Part shown: one piece after another, positions 54,990 through 63,316 of the stretch
How the letters are laid out: every line of letters starts with the position of its first letter
Numbering within the stretch: position 1 is the first letter of the stretch
From: Bacteroidales bacterium
Lineage (GTDB): Bacteria; Bacteroidota; Bacteroidia; Bacteroidales; Marinilabiliaceae
Length of the DNA: 64,000 nucleotides
NCBI GenBank assembly: GCA_024401355.1
Contig: JAKSLF010000008.1
Span: forward strand, 1-64,000
Reading direction: 5' to 3'
Notes under the pieces: model-generated
Seen by the model: the letters and a program-made list of their open reading frames with translations, nothing else
What the model was told of the DNA's origin: nothing
Databases searched by the model: none
Made by a program: the position numbers and the translations under genes

Positions 54990-57281
54990 TTACAGGCGTA
55001 TGCCTACCATGATATTGTCGTCGGTCTGCTCTGATTCGTATGGTGTACCCACACGACGCCACGCATCGACCTCTGTCTTGATACGTACCAGCTGTTCTTG
55101 ACATGGCAGTTGGTTGATTTCGTCAAGGAGATTCCTGAGCCTGCGGGCTGAGTACTTCACTTCCTTGCCACGTTGCTGGTCATAACCGAACTGGTCTACT
55201 ATGCCATCTGAAAACATATAGAGCATGTCACCTTGCGAAAAAGGCAGTTCATGGTCAGTGAACGGTGCATCGACCGACATATCACCTCCTATAGGCATGC
55301 GGTCACCATCTATTTTACTGAACACACCTTCATGATATATGTATAGCGGACGGAAGGCTCCGGCATAGTGAATTGTCTGCGTATCATTGTCTACGATGAC
55401 CAGTCCCAGGTCCATGCCATCACGGTTGCCCGTTTCTTCGCTATGCTGATGCAGGGCATCGCGTAGCATCGTTCGCAGGTCATCAAGAAAACGTCCAGCT
55501 GAGATTCGCATCGCATCATTGCTACCTGATTTCTGCTGCAGACTGCTTTCCATGCCAAAGCGTGCTACAATTTCATTAAGCAAACTCACGCCCAGCATCG
55601 ACACGAAGGCGCCAGGCACTCCATGACCCGTACAGTCGGCAACGACCATCAGCTGCCTATTGGCTCCCTGGTGCACCCAGTAGAAGTCGCCGCTGACAAT
55701 ATCCTTCGGACGGAAAAAGACAAAATGATCACCAAACACTTCGTCAAGATATCTCGACGTCGGCATGGCCGCATTCTGTATGAGGCTTGCATAGCTTATG
55801 CTATCGGTAATCTGAGAATGAGCAGTCGACAACAGATCTCGCTGATGTTCCAGGTCGTCATTAATGGCCAATATCTCCTCTTTCTGCTGTTCGAGTTCAC
55901 AATTTTTCTCATCGAGCAAGCGGTTGGCATTGCGGCTCTTGATAAAGTTGATAACGACAAGGACAAGGATGACCACCACAGCTATAATGACAATGAACAT
56001 CATCTTCGCATTGGCCTTGTATTGCAGTTCCCTTTCGAGGTTTTCACGCTCACGGGCCTGCATCTCGACATTGAAACGGGTCTCCGCCATGTTGGTGGCG
56101 GACTTGGCAGCAAAGTCATTCTGTCGGTTTTTTCTATACCAGCGATGAAACTGAGTTTTGCTCTCAAAGGCTTTCTTGTACTGACCCTTCATGCTGTATA
56201 GTTCCGAATACCATGCGTATGTATCTTCCATCTCCATGCCATGGTTAGCTACGTCGCCAGAGTAGGCACTAAACAGCGAGTCGAGATAGGTCTCTGCCTC
56301 CGCATAACGCTTCACCTTTATGAGCCATGCCAGGCGCGAGTTCTTATACATGTCAAGCAGCGAATCAAATCCGTTGTTCACGCAGATGGCATACGATTCA
56401 TCCAGCAGTACCCGGCACGAGTCAAGGAGCTCTGTCTCACGCTCGGGCTGAAGCTCCGACAACTCTGTGTAGTCCTGTACGATATATATGTCACACTTTG
56501 CTACATCAAACACCTCATTCACCGATTGCGACATTTGGCGCGACACATAGAAGTAGTCGAGACTGCGTATGAGGTATTCCATGTTTTCCGCTACAGGGTC
56601 CAGGTCATAACGGCTTCCATACGACCCACCTAAAAGGAAGTACGATTCGGCCAAGGTTCCAATATCATTACCATTGCGGCATAGATTTAGCGTTGTGGTT
56701 GCATACTCATCCGCCACATCAAACATATCGTTATTCAAGGCGTTGATGGCCATGTTGTTCATGACTCTGGCCATGCGGATGGTGTCTGACAGCTGGCTAT
56801 ATAGCTTGTAGGCTTTATTATAATAGCCGTCGGCTGTCAACGCATCGGCACGCATGCCGTATGCCGAACCTAGCGACGAATTGAATCGCGCCATCATGCG
56901 TTTATCATCAAGAGCATGCGCTATGGCCAGTCCCTCAAAGCACAAGTCACAGCATTTATCATATTCACATTGGTAGTAGTAGCAGTCTTCCAAACAGTCA
57001 CATGCCAGCATCTCATATCTTTTGTTTTCCACATCTCGTGCTTCATCATGCAGGAGCTTGGAATAATAAAATGACGAGTCGACATTCTGATTGAGATATT
57101 CATGCGACAACTGATACAGCAACGACAGCCTAGTCGTGTCATTCTGCCCAATGCGCGAACTGTTGAGCATACTCTTCAAACTGTCGATAGCCGATGACAT
57201 CTCATTGCCGGCATCTGCTGATACTGAGCAGCACATTGCGGCAAAAACGAGAACATACGATTCTATCTTCTTCAACAGCAT
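54990..57281 (-). CDS. TPR-containing SpoIIE/PP2C-family serine phosphatase with a membrane helix
   Basis: 763 residues from Met at 57281; the longer reading begins with TTG at 57311, under the -7 element, and is rejected. Signal peptide (about 1-24), helical TPR-like repeats (about 30-400; for example NALNNDMFDVADEYATTTLN), a transmembrane helix FIVIIAVVVILVLVVINF (about 426-443), a coiled-coil linker (about 450-490), then a PP2C/SpoIIE domain: RPKDIVSGDFYWVHQG (about 526-541), VVADCTGHGVPGAFVSMLG (about 548-566), and MFSDGIVDQFG (about 694-704). It reverses a Ser/Thr phosphorylation, as in partner switching. The order TPR-TM-SpoIIE suggests an outside sensor. Next to a LuxR-type gene. Confidence 0.88.
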   Translation of the reverse strand: MLLKKIESYVLVFAAMCCSVSADAGNEMSSAIDSLKSMLNSSRIGQNDTTRLSLLYQLSHEYLNQNVDSSFYYSKLLHDEARDVENKRYEMLACDCLEDCYYYQCEYDKCCDLCFEGLAIAHALDDKRMMARFNSSLGSAYGMRADALTADGYYNKAYKLYSQLSDTIRMARVMNNMAINALNNDMFDVADEYATTTLNLCRNGNDIGTLAESYFLLGGSYGSRYDLDPVAENMEYLIRSLDYFYVSRQMSQSVNEVFDVAKCDIYIVQDYTELSELQPERETELLDSCRVLLDESYAICVNNGFDSLLDMYKNSRLAWLIKVKRYAEAETYLDSLFSAYSGDVANHGMEMEDTYAWYSELYSMKGQYKKAFESKTQFHRWYRKNRQNDFAAKSATNMAETRFNVEMQARERENLERELQYKANAKMMFIVIIAVVVILVLVVINFIKSRNANRLLDEKNCELEQQKEEILAINDDLEHQRDLLSTAHSQITDSISYASLIQNAAMPTSRYLDEVFGDHFVFFRPKDIVSGDFYWVHQGANRQLMVVADCTGHGVPGAFVSMLGVSLLNEIVARFGMESSLQQKSGSNDAMRISAGRFLDDLRTMLRDALHQHSEETGNRDGMDLGLVIVDNDTQTIHYAGAFRPLYIYHEGVFSKIDGDRMPIGGDMSVDAPFTDHELPFSQGDMLYMFSDGIVDQFGYDQQRGKEVKYSARRLRNLLDEINQLPCQEQLVRIKTEVDAWRRVGTPYESEQTDDNIMVGIRL

Positions 57282-57308
57282 CGGATTGTCATTTGTATTT
57301 ACACCTTG

Positions 57309-57316
57309 CAAATATA
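57309..57316 (-). promoter_or_regulatory. -7 element for the SpoIIE phosphatase gene
   Basis: TATATTTG on the minus strand; start near 57302, leader about 21 nt. No -33 TTG at the right distance. Confidence 0.5.
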
Positions 57317-57380
57317 CAAAAAAGTGACTACAATGAAGTGATTATGCTTCATTTTTCAGCATAAGGACACTATATGGAAA

Positions 57381-57956
57381 TCAGATGTCGCGCAAATCGA
57401 CATAACCATTGAGGACGGCATATATTGTCAGTCCGGATACAGATTTGGTATGTAATTTATCTTGTATATTTTTGCGGTGGCTGATGACGGTTGTCAGACC
57501 GATGTTGAGGGTCTCGGCTATCTCCTTGTTCATGAAGCCACGCGCTATGAGGGCCAGAACCTCTATTTCACGTGGCGAAAGTTCATCTTCGCTCCTGAGC
57601 GTTGCGTTGGGATTGCTGTGGTGTCCCTGCTCAAGAATGTTCAGCAGCGAGCAGATGATGCCTTTTTCGTTTTGCGACACATCGACCGACATGGCATTGA
57701 CCACCCTACCCTCGCCCGACGCAAGAACTATGACACGGTGGCCTAGGCGGACAAAGAAGTCGACATACTCGAGGTATATGCGCTCCGAAACGAATGTATG
57801 CACAAACATCTCGGGTGTATCGTCAACATATTGGGCGAACGAGGTGAATATGCGTACAGCAACGTCGGGCACCGCATCGGCAAGGATGCTCCGCAGGCCT
57901 ATGGCGGCCAGGGTATCATTGTCGAGTATGGCGATTTCCAATGTCTGTCTATTCAT
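57381..57956 (-). CDS. LuxR-type transcription factor with degenerate receiver domain
   Basis: 191 residues. The C-terminal LuxR/FixJ HTH is clear: SPREIEVLALIARGFMNKEI (about 125-144), AETLNIGLTTVISHRKNIQD (about 145-164). The N-terminal 115 residues resemble a response-regulator receiver (IAILDNDTLAAIGLRSIL, about 8-25), but the usual phosphorylated Asp at the end of strand 3 is replaced (MFVHTFVSERIY), so phosphorylation control is unlikely. A ligand or a protein partner such as the neighbouring SpoIIE phosphatase may control it. Its ATG overlaps the stop of the upstream HIT gene (57954-57958). Confidence 0.85.
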   Translation of the reverse strand: MNRQTLEIAILDNDTLAAIGLRSILADAVPDVAVRIFTSFAQYVDDTPEMFVHTFVSERIYLEYVDFFVRLGHRVIVLASGEGRVVNAMSVDVSQNEKGIICSLLNILEQGHHSNPNATLRSEDELSPREIEVLALIARGFMNKEIAETLNIGLTTVISHRKNIQDKLHTKSVSGLTIYAVLNGYVDLRDI

Positions 57957-58381
57957 TAAAGATATTTCTTGATCTCACTTATCATTGCGCTGTATTCCTC
58001 GTCGGTGAGGTACACTTTGCCCGGATTCATCTGGAACACCCCACCGTAGTCAGGTCCGTCGACATATTTAGGTGCAAGGTGGAAATGAAGATGAGAGAGC
58101 TTGTCGGAGTATGCTCCATAGTTGATCTTCTCAGGATGGAACGCCTTGTCCATAGCACGTGTGACGCGTGTAACGTCGGCCATGAATGCATTGCGCTCTT
58201 CATCTGTGAGTTCGAAGAGGTCACTCACGTGCTTGTCGTATGCCACGAGGCAACGTCCGCGATAGGTCTGCTCCTTGAAGAGGAATACTCGCGACACGCT
58301 GAGGTGTGCTATTTCAATCATCAGATTGTGAAGTGTCTCATTGTTCTGACAATAGAGACAGTTTTGTGGATCGCTGTACAT
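57956..58381 (-). CDS. HIT-family nucleotide hydrolase/transferase
   Basis: 141 residues. N-terminal Cys pair CLYCQNNE (about 8-15), possible zinc ligands; the core FLFKEQTYRGRCLVAYDKHV (about 33-52); and the active-site histidine triad LSHLHFHLAPKY (about 94-105). HIT proteins hydrolyse nucleoside phosphoramidates or dinucleotides in the cytoplasm. Full length, all three histidines present. Coupled to the LuxR-type gene by a TAATG overlap; 33 bp after the membrane protein gene at 58415. Confidence 0.9.
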   Translation of the reverse strand: MYSDPQNCLYCQNNETLHNLMIEIAHLSVSRVFLFKEQTYRGRCLVAYDKHVSDLFELTDEERNAFMADVTRVTRAMDKAFHPEKINYGAYSDKLSHLHFHLAPKYVDGPDYGGVFQMNPGKVYLTDEEYSAMISEIKKYL

Positions 58382-58414
58382 TTTAAATTGATAATTAAGA
58401 GTTAATATTTTTCG

Positions 58415-59185
58415 TCAGTCATCATTGTCACCTGCCAGCTCCTTGCGCAGTCGGCGTCCCATGGGAAGGAACATCCAGAACGAGATAAAACCGCCGATGG
58501 ATGCACAGACAAAAGACAACAGATAGGCCATTGTCATTTCTATCGAGTTTTTGGTCACACCGATGCCGAGCCACTTGAAGACCTGCCTGATAATGTTTTT
58601 TATGGAGACGCGGAAAACCTTAACGCCTTGCCCTGCAGCCCAGCGCCCGGCCCATCCGATGCCTCGTTTTGCATTTTTCGACACCTGGTGCTTGATGAGC
58701 GTGCCGTCCATGCGCACGGCAACAACAGCCAACGTCTCATAATTGAAGTGTGCATTGTCGTAGTCGGCTTTTCTCTTGTAGAGGATATACAGTTCCTGCG
58801 AGACGACAAACACCTGCATCTGGAAGTAGATGATGTCGACAATGAGCAGCGGCCAGGTAATCCAGCTGAGCGGCAACATTGTCAGCAAGGTGCACACTCC
58901 GGCAAGGAAGGCGTGGTATCGTATGCGGCGACGCGCCACCCGGTCTACAGCTTCGCGCCCGACGACTTCAAATGGTGACGTATCGAACATGCGTTGCAGA
59001 CCTTCTTGGTCAAGATGGAAGTGACGTCGATTCATCTTGACGATGAAATCATCCGGATTCTTGTTGTAGGTATGCATTATCTTGAGTCCCAAAACCTTCT
59101 GCATCGCGACGTCATAGATGTGCATGCCCCAATCGACAATCTGCATCACCTTATCTTTTATATGTTGGTACACCATGTTCATCAA
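58415..59185 (-). CDS. Membrane protein of unknown function
   Basis: 256 residues. The N-terminal half is soluble and basic (KMNRRHFHLDQEGLQRMFDT); then a hairpin of two hydrophobic stretches (AFLAGVCTLLTMLPLSWITW and PLLIVDIIYFQMQVFVVSQE, about 91-130); then a Gly/Ala-rich segment (GIGWAGRWAAGQGVK); and a C-terminal membrane helix (YLLSFVCASIGGFISFWMF, about 222-240). It has a loose resemblance to EcsC-type proteins in the hydrophobic middle, but I would not assign it. The start may be any of three Met residues (59185, 59182, 59176). A TATATTTG element (59226-59219, minus strand) is upstream. Same-strand unit with HIT and LuxR. Confidence 0.6.
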   Translation of the reverse strand: MMNMVYQHIKDKVMQIVDWGMHIYDVAMQKVLGLKIMHTYNKNPDDFIVKMNRRHFHLDQEGLQRMFDTSPFEVVGREAVDRVARRRIRYHAFLAGVCTLLTMLPLSWITWPLLIVDIIYFQMQVFVVSQELYILYKRKADYDNAHFNYETLAVVAVRMDGTLIKHQVSKNAKRGIGWAGRWAAGQGVKVFRVSIKNIIRQVFKWLGIGVTKNSIEMTMAYLLSFVCASIGGFISFWMFLPMGRRLRKELAGDNDD

Positions 59186-59218
59186 TCCAGCATAGACAGC
59201 CTATACAATATCAATACG

Positions 59219-59226
59219 CAAATATA
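59219..59226 (-). promoter_or_regulatory. -7 element for the membrane protein-HIT-LuxR unit
   Basis: TATATTTG on the minus strand; start near 59212, leader about 27 nt. No proper -33 box seen. Confidence 0.45.
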
Positions 59227-59313
59227 TTTCATTGTCTTGAAAAATTTGTAACTTGCAAGCGAATAAATTCGTTATTCAATATAAAAGGACAAAAAGTCAT
59301 ATATAAAAAGATT

Positions 59314-60222
59314 ATGGACTACACTCACTATGCGGCAATTGACATAGGGTCGAATGCAGTAAGGCTGCTTATCAAGCGCCTTGAAAACCCAACAAAGGGG
59401 CTCTTCTCGAAGGTGGTAACTCTGCGTGTACCTCTTCGCCTAGGTCAGGATGCATTCACGGCTGGCGAGATTTCTGAGAAGAAGTCAAACGACCTGAAGG
59501 ACCTCATCAGGGCCTACGCTATAGTGATGAAGATGTATGACATCAAGAAGGGCAATTACCGTTGCTGTGCGACAGCCGCCATGAGGGAGGCACGGAACGG
59601 CAGACAGGTGCTCGAATGGATAAGCAAGACCACCGACGTCAAAATCGACCTTATATCAGGCACCGAGGAGGCTGCAATCGTCTACAACTCACACATCCAG
59701 CAGATGGACAACGGGCCACGCAATCTAGTCTTTGTCGATGTTGGCGGAGGCAGCACAGAGGTGAGCCATATCGAAGACGGTGAACTCAAGAGTACCAAAT
59801 CTTACCCGATAGGCACTCTGAGGATGCTGAGTGGCGGTGTCGACGAGGGCGAGAAAGACGAACTGCGCAGAGACATGGAACTGCTGGGAGTCGACTGCGA
59901 TGCCGAGCATTCAGGCATTGTCATTGTCGGAGCAGGAGGAAACATCAACAAGCTATATGAGTTGGCCGAAATTGAAAAACGTGTAGAAAAGAGTCTCACG
60001 AGGGATGTCCTACTTGAAATGTACGACGAGATGAGATCCATGAGCGTCGAGCAACGAGCCGAAAAGTACAACTTGAAGCCCGACCGTGCCGACGTTATTG
60101 TTCCGGCTGCCGAACTGTTCCTACTTATCGCCGATGCAGTAGGAGCCGATACTATCGAAGTGCCTTCTACTAGTCTGGCCGACGGAATAATTGACGATAT
60201 ATATAGGCGACAAAGCGAATAG
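59314..60222 (+). CDS. Exopolyphosphatase/pppGpp phosphohydrolase (Ppx/GppA), short form
   Basis: 302 residues. The two-lobed actin-like ATPase fold of Ppx/GppA: AAIDIGSNAVRLLIKRLE (about 7-24), LRVPLRLGQDAFTAGEIS (about 37-54), CATAAMREARNG (about 83-94), the catalytic Glu in LISGTEEAAIVYNS (about 114-127), FVDVGGGSTEVSHIEDGELK (about 140-159), and GAGGNINKL. It lacks the C-terminal HD-like domain of E. coli Ppx, as many bacterial short forms do. Cleaves polyphosphate or pppGpp; which one is not decided. Transcribed alone on the plus strand, divergent from 58415. Confidence 0.9.
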   Translation: MDYTHYAAIDIGSNAVRLLIKRLENPTKGLFSKVVTLRVPLRLGQDAFTAGEISEKKSNDLKDLIRAYAIVMKMYDIKKGNYRCCATAAMREARNGRQVLEWISKTTDVKIDLISGTEEAAIVYNSHIQQMDNGPRNLVFVDVGGGSTEVSHIEDGELKSTKSYPIGTLRMLSGGVDEGEKDELRRDMELLGVDCDAEHSGIVIVGAGGNINKLYELAEIEKRVEKSLTRDVLLEMYDEMRSMSVEQRAEKYNLKPDRADVIVPAAELFLLIADAVGADTIEVPSTSLADGIIDDIYRRQSE

Positions 60223-60290
60223 AAAGAAAAAAATGGTAACAAAATGCCCTTATTTGGATGCTTGCGAAAAAAATATTGAGGAATTATTAT

Positions 60291-60298
60291 TACTTTTG
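60291..60298 (+). promoter_or_regulatory. -7 element for the amidase gene, leaving almost no leader
   Basis: TACTTTTG; expected transcription start at about 60303-60305, only 2-4 bases before the ATG at 60307. No TTG at the normal -33 distance. Confidence 0.5.
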
Positions 60299-60306
60299 CG
60301 CCGCAA

Positions 60307-61305
60307 ATGAGCCTTAGATTCCTCATATTATCCATATTGACGTTGTTAGCGACCACATTCGCTTCAGCGTTGCCTGCACCCTCGGACACTCTAACGACAG
60401 ACGTACCGAAGGCTGGCGAAGGCATAGGAACATTCCTCCTGCGCAAAGGGCTCGACCCCTCGGTCTACAAAGCAGACTTCATCAAGATGAACAAAGACAA
60501 GCTCGGCAAGGACAACACGCTGAAGCTTGGTGTAAAATACAACATTCCACAAAAGCCTAAGGACGACGTCAAGGTCGAGCCTCTGCTGGGCAACGACAAT
60601 AAGTTCGTTAAAATCGAAAACCATAGTCTCAAGGGGGCAGTCTACTATCTGGTTAGCGGGCACGGAGGTCCCGACCCAGGAGCAATGTCCAAACTCAACG
60701 GGCATGACTTGTGCGAAGACGAATACGCCTACGACATCATGCTACGACTGGCCCGACAACTCCTTGCCTGGGATGCAACAGTTCATATCATCATCGAAGA
60801 CAAGGACGACGGCATCAGAGACGATGCCTACCTGGCTTACGACAACCACGAGACCTGCGGAGGCAAGGAGATTCCACTCGACCAAATTCAACGACTCAAG
60901 CAAAGGTGCGAGGTGATTAATGAGTACTACAAGAACGAGCGATCTAAATATTGCAGAGCAATCTTTATGCACCTCGACAGCCGTTCCGAAAAGGAGCGCA
61001 TCGACATTTTCCTCTACCACTATATGAAGAGTACACGAGGCGAAAGCCTTGCCAAGACCATGAGAAACAAGTTTGACGAGAAATACAAGCAGCATCAGCC
61101 TAACCGTGGATTTTCCGGCACTGTGAGTGAGAGAAACCTCTACGTCTTGAAAATGTCCAATCCCGCTGCCGTCTTCCTCGAACTGGGCAACATACAGAAT
61201 CCTAAAGACCAGCAGAGATTCATCCTCTCGTCCAACAGAGAGGCTGTGGCACGATGGATGGCCGAGGGCATCCTCGAGGAATACAAAAACAGCAAGACTC
61301 GATAA
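60307..61305 (+). CDS. N-acetylmuramoyl-L-alanine amidase (Amidase_3) with LysM-like domain
   Basis: 332 residues. Signal peptide (about 1-21, LTLLATTFASA), then a LysM-like domain (GEGIGTFLLRKGLDPSVY, about 38-55, with NKDKLGKDN and KLGVKYNIP), then the zinc amidase domain: YYLVSGHGGPDPGAMS (about 113-128) with the first zinc His, CEDEYAYDIMLRLARQL (about 138-154) with the Glu ligand, FMHLDSRSEK (about 220-229) with the second His, and the catalytic Glu in AVFLELGNIQNPKDQ (about 294-308). It cuts the bond between muramic acid and the stem peptide in the periplasm. The start is fixed by the signal peptide. Confidence 0.87.
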   Translation: MSLRFLILSILTLLATTFASALPAPSDTLTTDVPKAGEGIGTFLLRKGLDPSVYKADFIKMNKDKLGKDNTLKLGVKYNIPQKPKDDVKVEPLLGNDNKFVKIENHSLKGAVYYLVSGHGGPDPGAMSKLNGHDLCEDEYAYDIMLRLARQLLAWDATVHIIIEDKDDGIRDDAYLAYDNHETCGGKEIPLDQIQRLKQRCEVINEYYKNERSKYCRAIFMHLDSRSEKERIDIFLYHYMKSTRGESLAKTMRNKFDEKYKQHQPNRGFSGTVSERNLYVLKMSNPAAVFLELGNIQNPKDQQRFILSSNREAVARWMAEGILEEYKNSKTR

Positions 61306-61438
61306 ATACTTTTTAAGCAATAGCTGATACTATTTTATCACAAAGTAGTATTTTCGTGGCATGTGCACCACTATTATCAGAAAAAATATATTAACTTCGA
61401 TGCTGAAATGTAAAAAACCATTAACCAAAATTACTAAA

Positions 61439-63181
61439 ATGGCATTTAAGACAAAGAAAAAGGAACTGATGAAAACAGCAGTATTAGCAGGAGCATTTGC
61501 TGCTGCTTCTATGCTGACCCTTACGTCATGCAATGAGACAGAGACCCAATCGGCCAGCAAGGTAGAAATTTTCATCGACCAATGCGGCTATTTCCCTAAA
61601 TCGCCTAAAGCTGCGCTAATCAACGGCAAGGCAAAGAACTTCAAGCTGATCAACGACAATGGAGATATTGTCTATGAAGGTAAGGCTGCTGCAGCTCAGT
61701 ACTATGCCGAGTCTGACCAAACATACAAGAAGATGGATTTCTCCGACCTGCAAACAGCAGGCACATATACATTGGTTGTCGACGACACCATTAAGTCGAT
61801 GCCAATACATATCGGTGCGAATATCTACGACGATGTTGCTACCAAGGCTGTCAAGGCGTTCTACTACAACAGAGCATCTATGGAGATTAAGGAAGAGTTT
61901 GGTGGCAAGTGGGCCCGTAAGGCCGGACACCCAGACACCAACGTGCTGGTTCACAAGTCAGCTGCCAGCGCTGCTCGTCCAGAAGGCACAGTCATTTCAG
62001 GTCCTGGCGGATGGTACGATGCCGGCGACTACAATAAATATATAGTAAATAGCGGTATTTCCACCTATACGATGCTTCTGACAACCAAGCTCTACGAGAA
62101 GAAGGCTGTCAGCACTTCGCTCAACATTCCAGAAACAGGCAACCTTTTGCCAGACATTCTCGACGAGACCCTCTACAACCTCAGGTGGATGCTCACCATG
62201 CAGGACCCTAACGACGGTGGCGTATACCACAAGTTGACCGTTTTGAGCTTCGAGGACTTCATCATGCCAGACCAGTGCCAGAAGCAGCGCTATGTCGTTG
62301 CCAAGGGCACAGCTGCAGCTCTCGACTTCGCCGCAACAATGGCATTTGCTTCACGCATGTTGCCACACTATGACGAAGCAGGTGAGATGAAAGCTCTTGC
62401 CGACAGCTGCATAAAGGCAGCAACCAAGGCCTACAACTGGGCAAGAAAGAACCCTGACGTGAAGTTCAGAAACCCAGAAGACGTATCAACAGGTGAATAT
62501 GGCGACTGGATGCTCAACGACGAATGGTTCTGGGCAGCCAACGAGATGTGGCTCACTACAAAGGACGCACAATATGCAAAGGATGCAGAGGCCCACAAGG
62601 CCAAGATGACCATTCCAACATGGGGCGATGTCGGATCATTGGGATATATCTCAATGGCTCTCGAAGGCTCCGGCATGAACGAGACAGCAGCCAAAGAGAA
62701 AGTATTGACCCTGGCCGACAGCCTGCTCGTCAACGAGAGTGTTTCGCCAATCTACCTCTCTATGCAGAACTATGAATGGGGCAGCAACTCTACTGTGGCC
62801 AACTGCGGTCTTGTCAAGATGATAGCCTACAGACTCACCGGCGATGAGAAATATTTCAACTCAGCACAAAACGACCTTCACTACATCCTTGGCAGAAACC
62901 CACTCGGCGTATGCTTCGTGACAGGTGTAGGTGTCAAGTCTACTCGCAATCCACACCACCGTCCATCGGCTGCCGACGGCATCGATGACCCTGTGCCTGG
63001 ATTCCTCAGCGGAGGTCCTAACATCGCAGTCATGACCGACTGTGGCGACGACACTAGCAACCGCAGCCAGTACCCTGCCATCTCCTATGCTGACGAAACA
63101 TGCAGCTATTCAACCAACGAAATTGCCATAAACTGGAACGCTCCGCTCGTCTTCCTAACATGGAGCATTTCTGAGATGTAA
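61439..63181 (+). CDS. Glycoside hydrolase family 9 lipoprotein (endoglucanase-like)
   Basis: 580 residues from the ATG at 61439; the in-frame ATG at 61361 adds 26 residues before the signal, and Met at 61469 is another option. Lipobox LTSC (Cys31), so it is anchored in the envelope, probably on the surface. An N-terminal Ig-like CelD domain (about 43-130, IDQCGYFPKSPKAALINGKA) is followed by the (alpha/alpha)6 barrel. The catalytic base pair is in PGGWYDAGDYNKY (Asp194 and Asp197), the active-site GH9 signature NPHHRPS is at about 505, and the proton donor Glu561 is in NEIAINWNAPL. GH9 enzymes attack beta-1,4-glucans (cellulose, mixed-linkage glucan, xyloglucan); the exact substrate is not decided. 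It stands outside any sus-like locus. Confidence 0.92.
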   Translation: MAFKTKKKELMKTAVLAGAFAAASMLTLTSCNETETQSASKVEIFIDQCGYFPKSPKAALINGKAKNFKLINDNGDIVYEGKAAAAQYYAESDQTYKKMDFSDLQTAGTYTLVVDDTIKSMPIHIGANIYDDVATKAVKAFYYNRASMEIKEEFGGKWARKAGHPDTNVLVHKSAASAARPEGTVISGPGGWYDAGDYNKYIVNSGISTYTMLLTTKLYEKKAVSTSLNIPETGNLLPDILDETLYNLRWMLTMQDPNDGGVYHKLTVLSFEDFIMPDQCQKQRYVVAKGTAAALDFAATMAFASRMLPHYDEAGEMKALADSCIKAATKAYNWARKNPDVKFRNPEDVSTGEYGDWMLNDEWFWAANEMWLTTKDAQYAKDAEAHKAKMTIPTWGDVGSLGYISMALEGSGMNETAAKEKVLTLADSLLVNESVSPIYLSMQNYEWGSNSTVANCGLVKMIAYRLTGDEKYFNSAQNDLHYILGRNPLGVCFVTGVGVKSTRNPHHRPSAADGIDDPVPGFLSGGPNIAVMTDCGDDTSNRSQYPAISYADETCSYSTNEIAINWNAPLVFLTWSISEM

Positions 63182-63212
63182 GACCTTTTAAGATTATTTG
63201 TACATTATAGAG

Positions 63213-63260
63213 AGTAGAAATAGTTCTCGGATAGTAATTATTCGAAGAATTATTTCTACT
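63213..63260 (+). terminator. 15-bp hairpin after the GH9 gene that overlaps the next promoter
   Basis: AGTAGAAATAGTTCT (63213-63227) pairs with AGAATTATTTCTACT (63246-63260) with one G-U wobble and an 18-nt loop. The right arm runs into TTTTG. The last bases are also the -7 element of the downstream gene. Confidence 0.5.
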
Positions 63261-63264
63261 TTTG
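63257..63264 (+). promoter_or_regulatory. -7 element for the rlmL-like gene
   Basis: TACTTTTG; start near 63271, leader about 46 nt to the TTG start at 63317. It is embedded in the right arm of the hairpin 63213-63260. Confidence 0.5.
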
Positions 63265-63316
63265 CCTTGTTGAATAAAAAGGACAACAAAGCAATAAAAA
63301 ACTAAAGAAGATAACC

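Noticed and set aside
59802-60446. 214-codon minus-strand reading across the ppx end and amidase start
   Set aside because: Crosses two real plus-strand genes and has a serine-rich, low-complexity composition typical of antisense reading.
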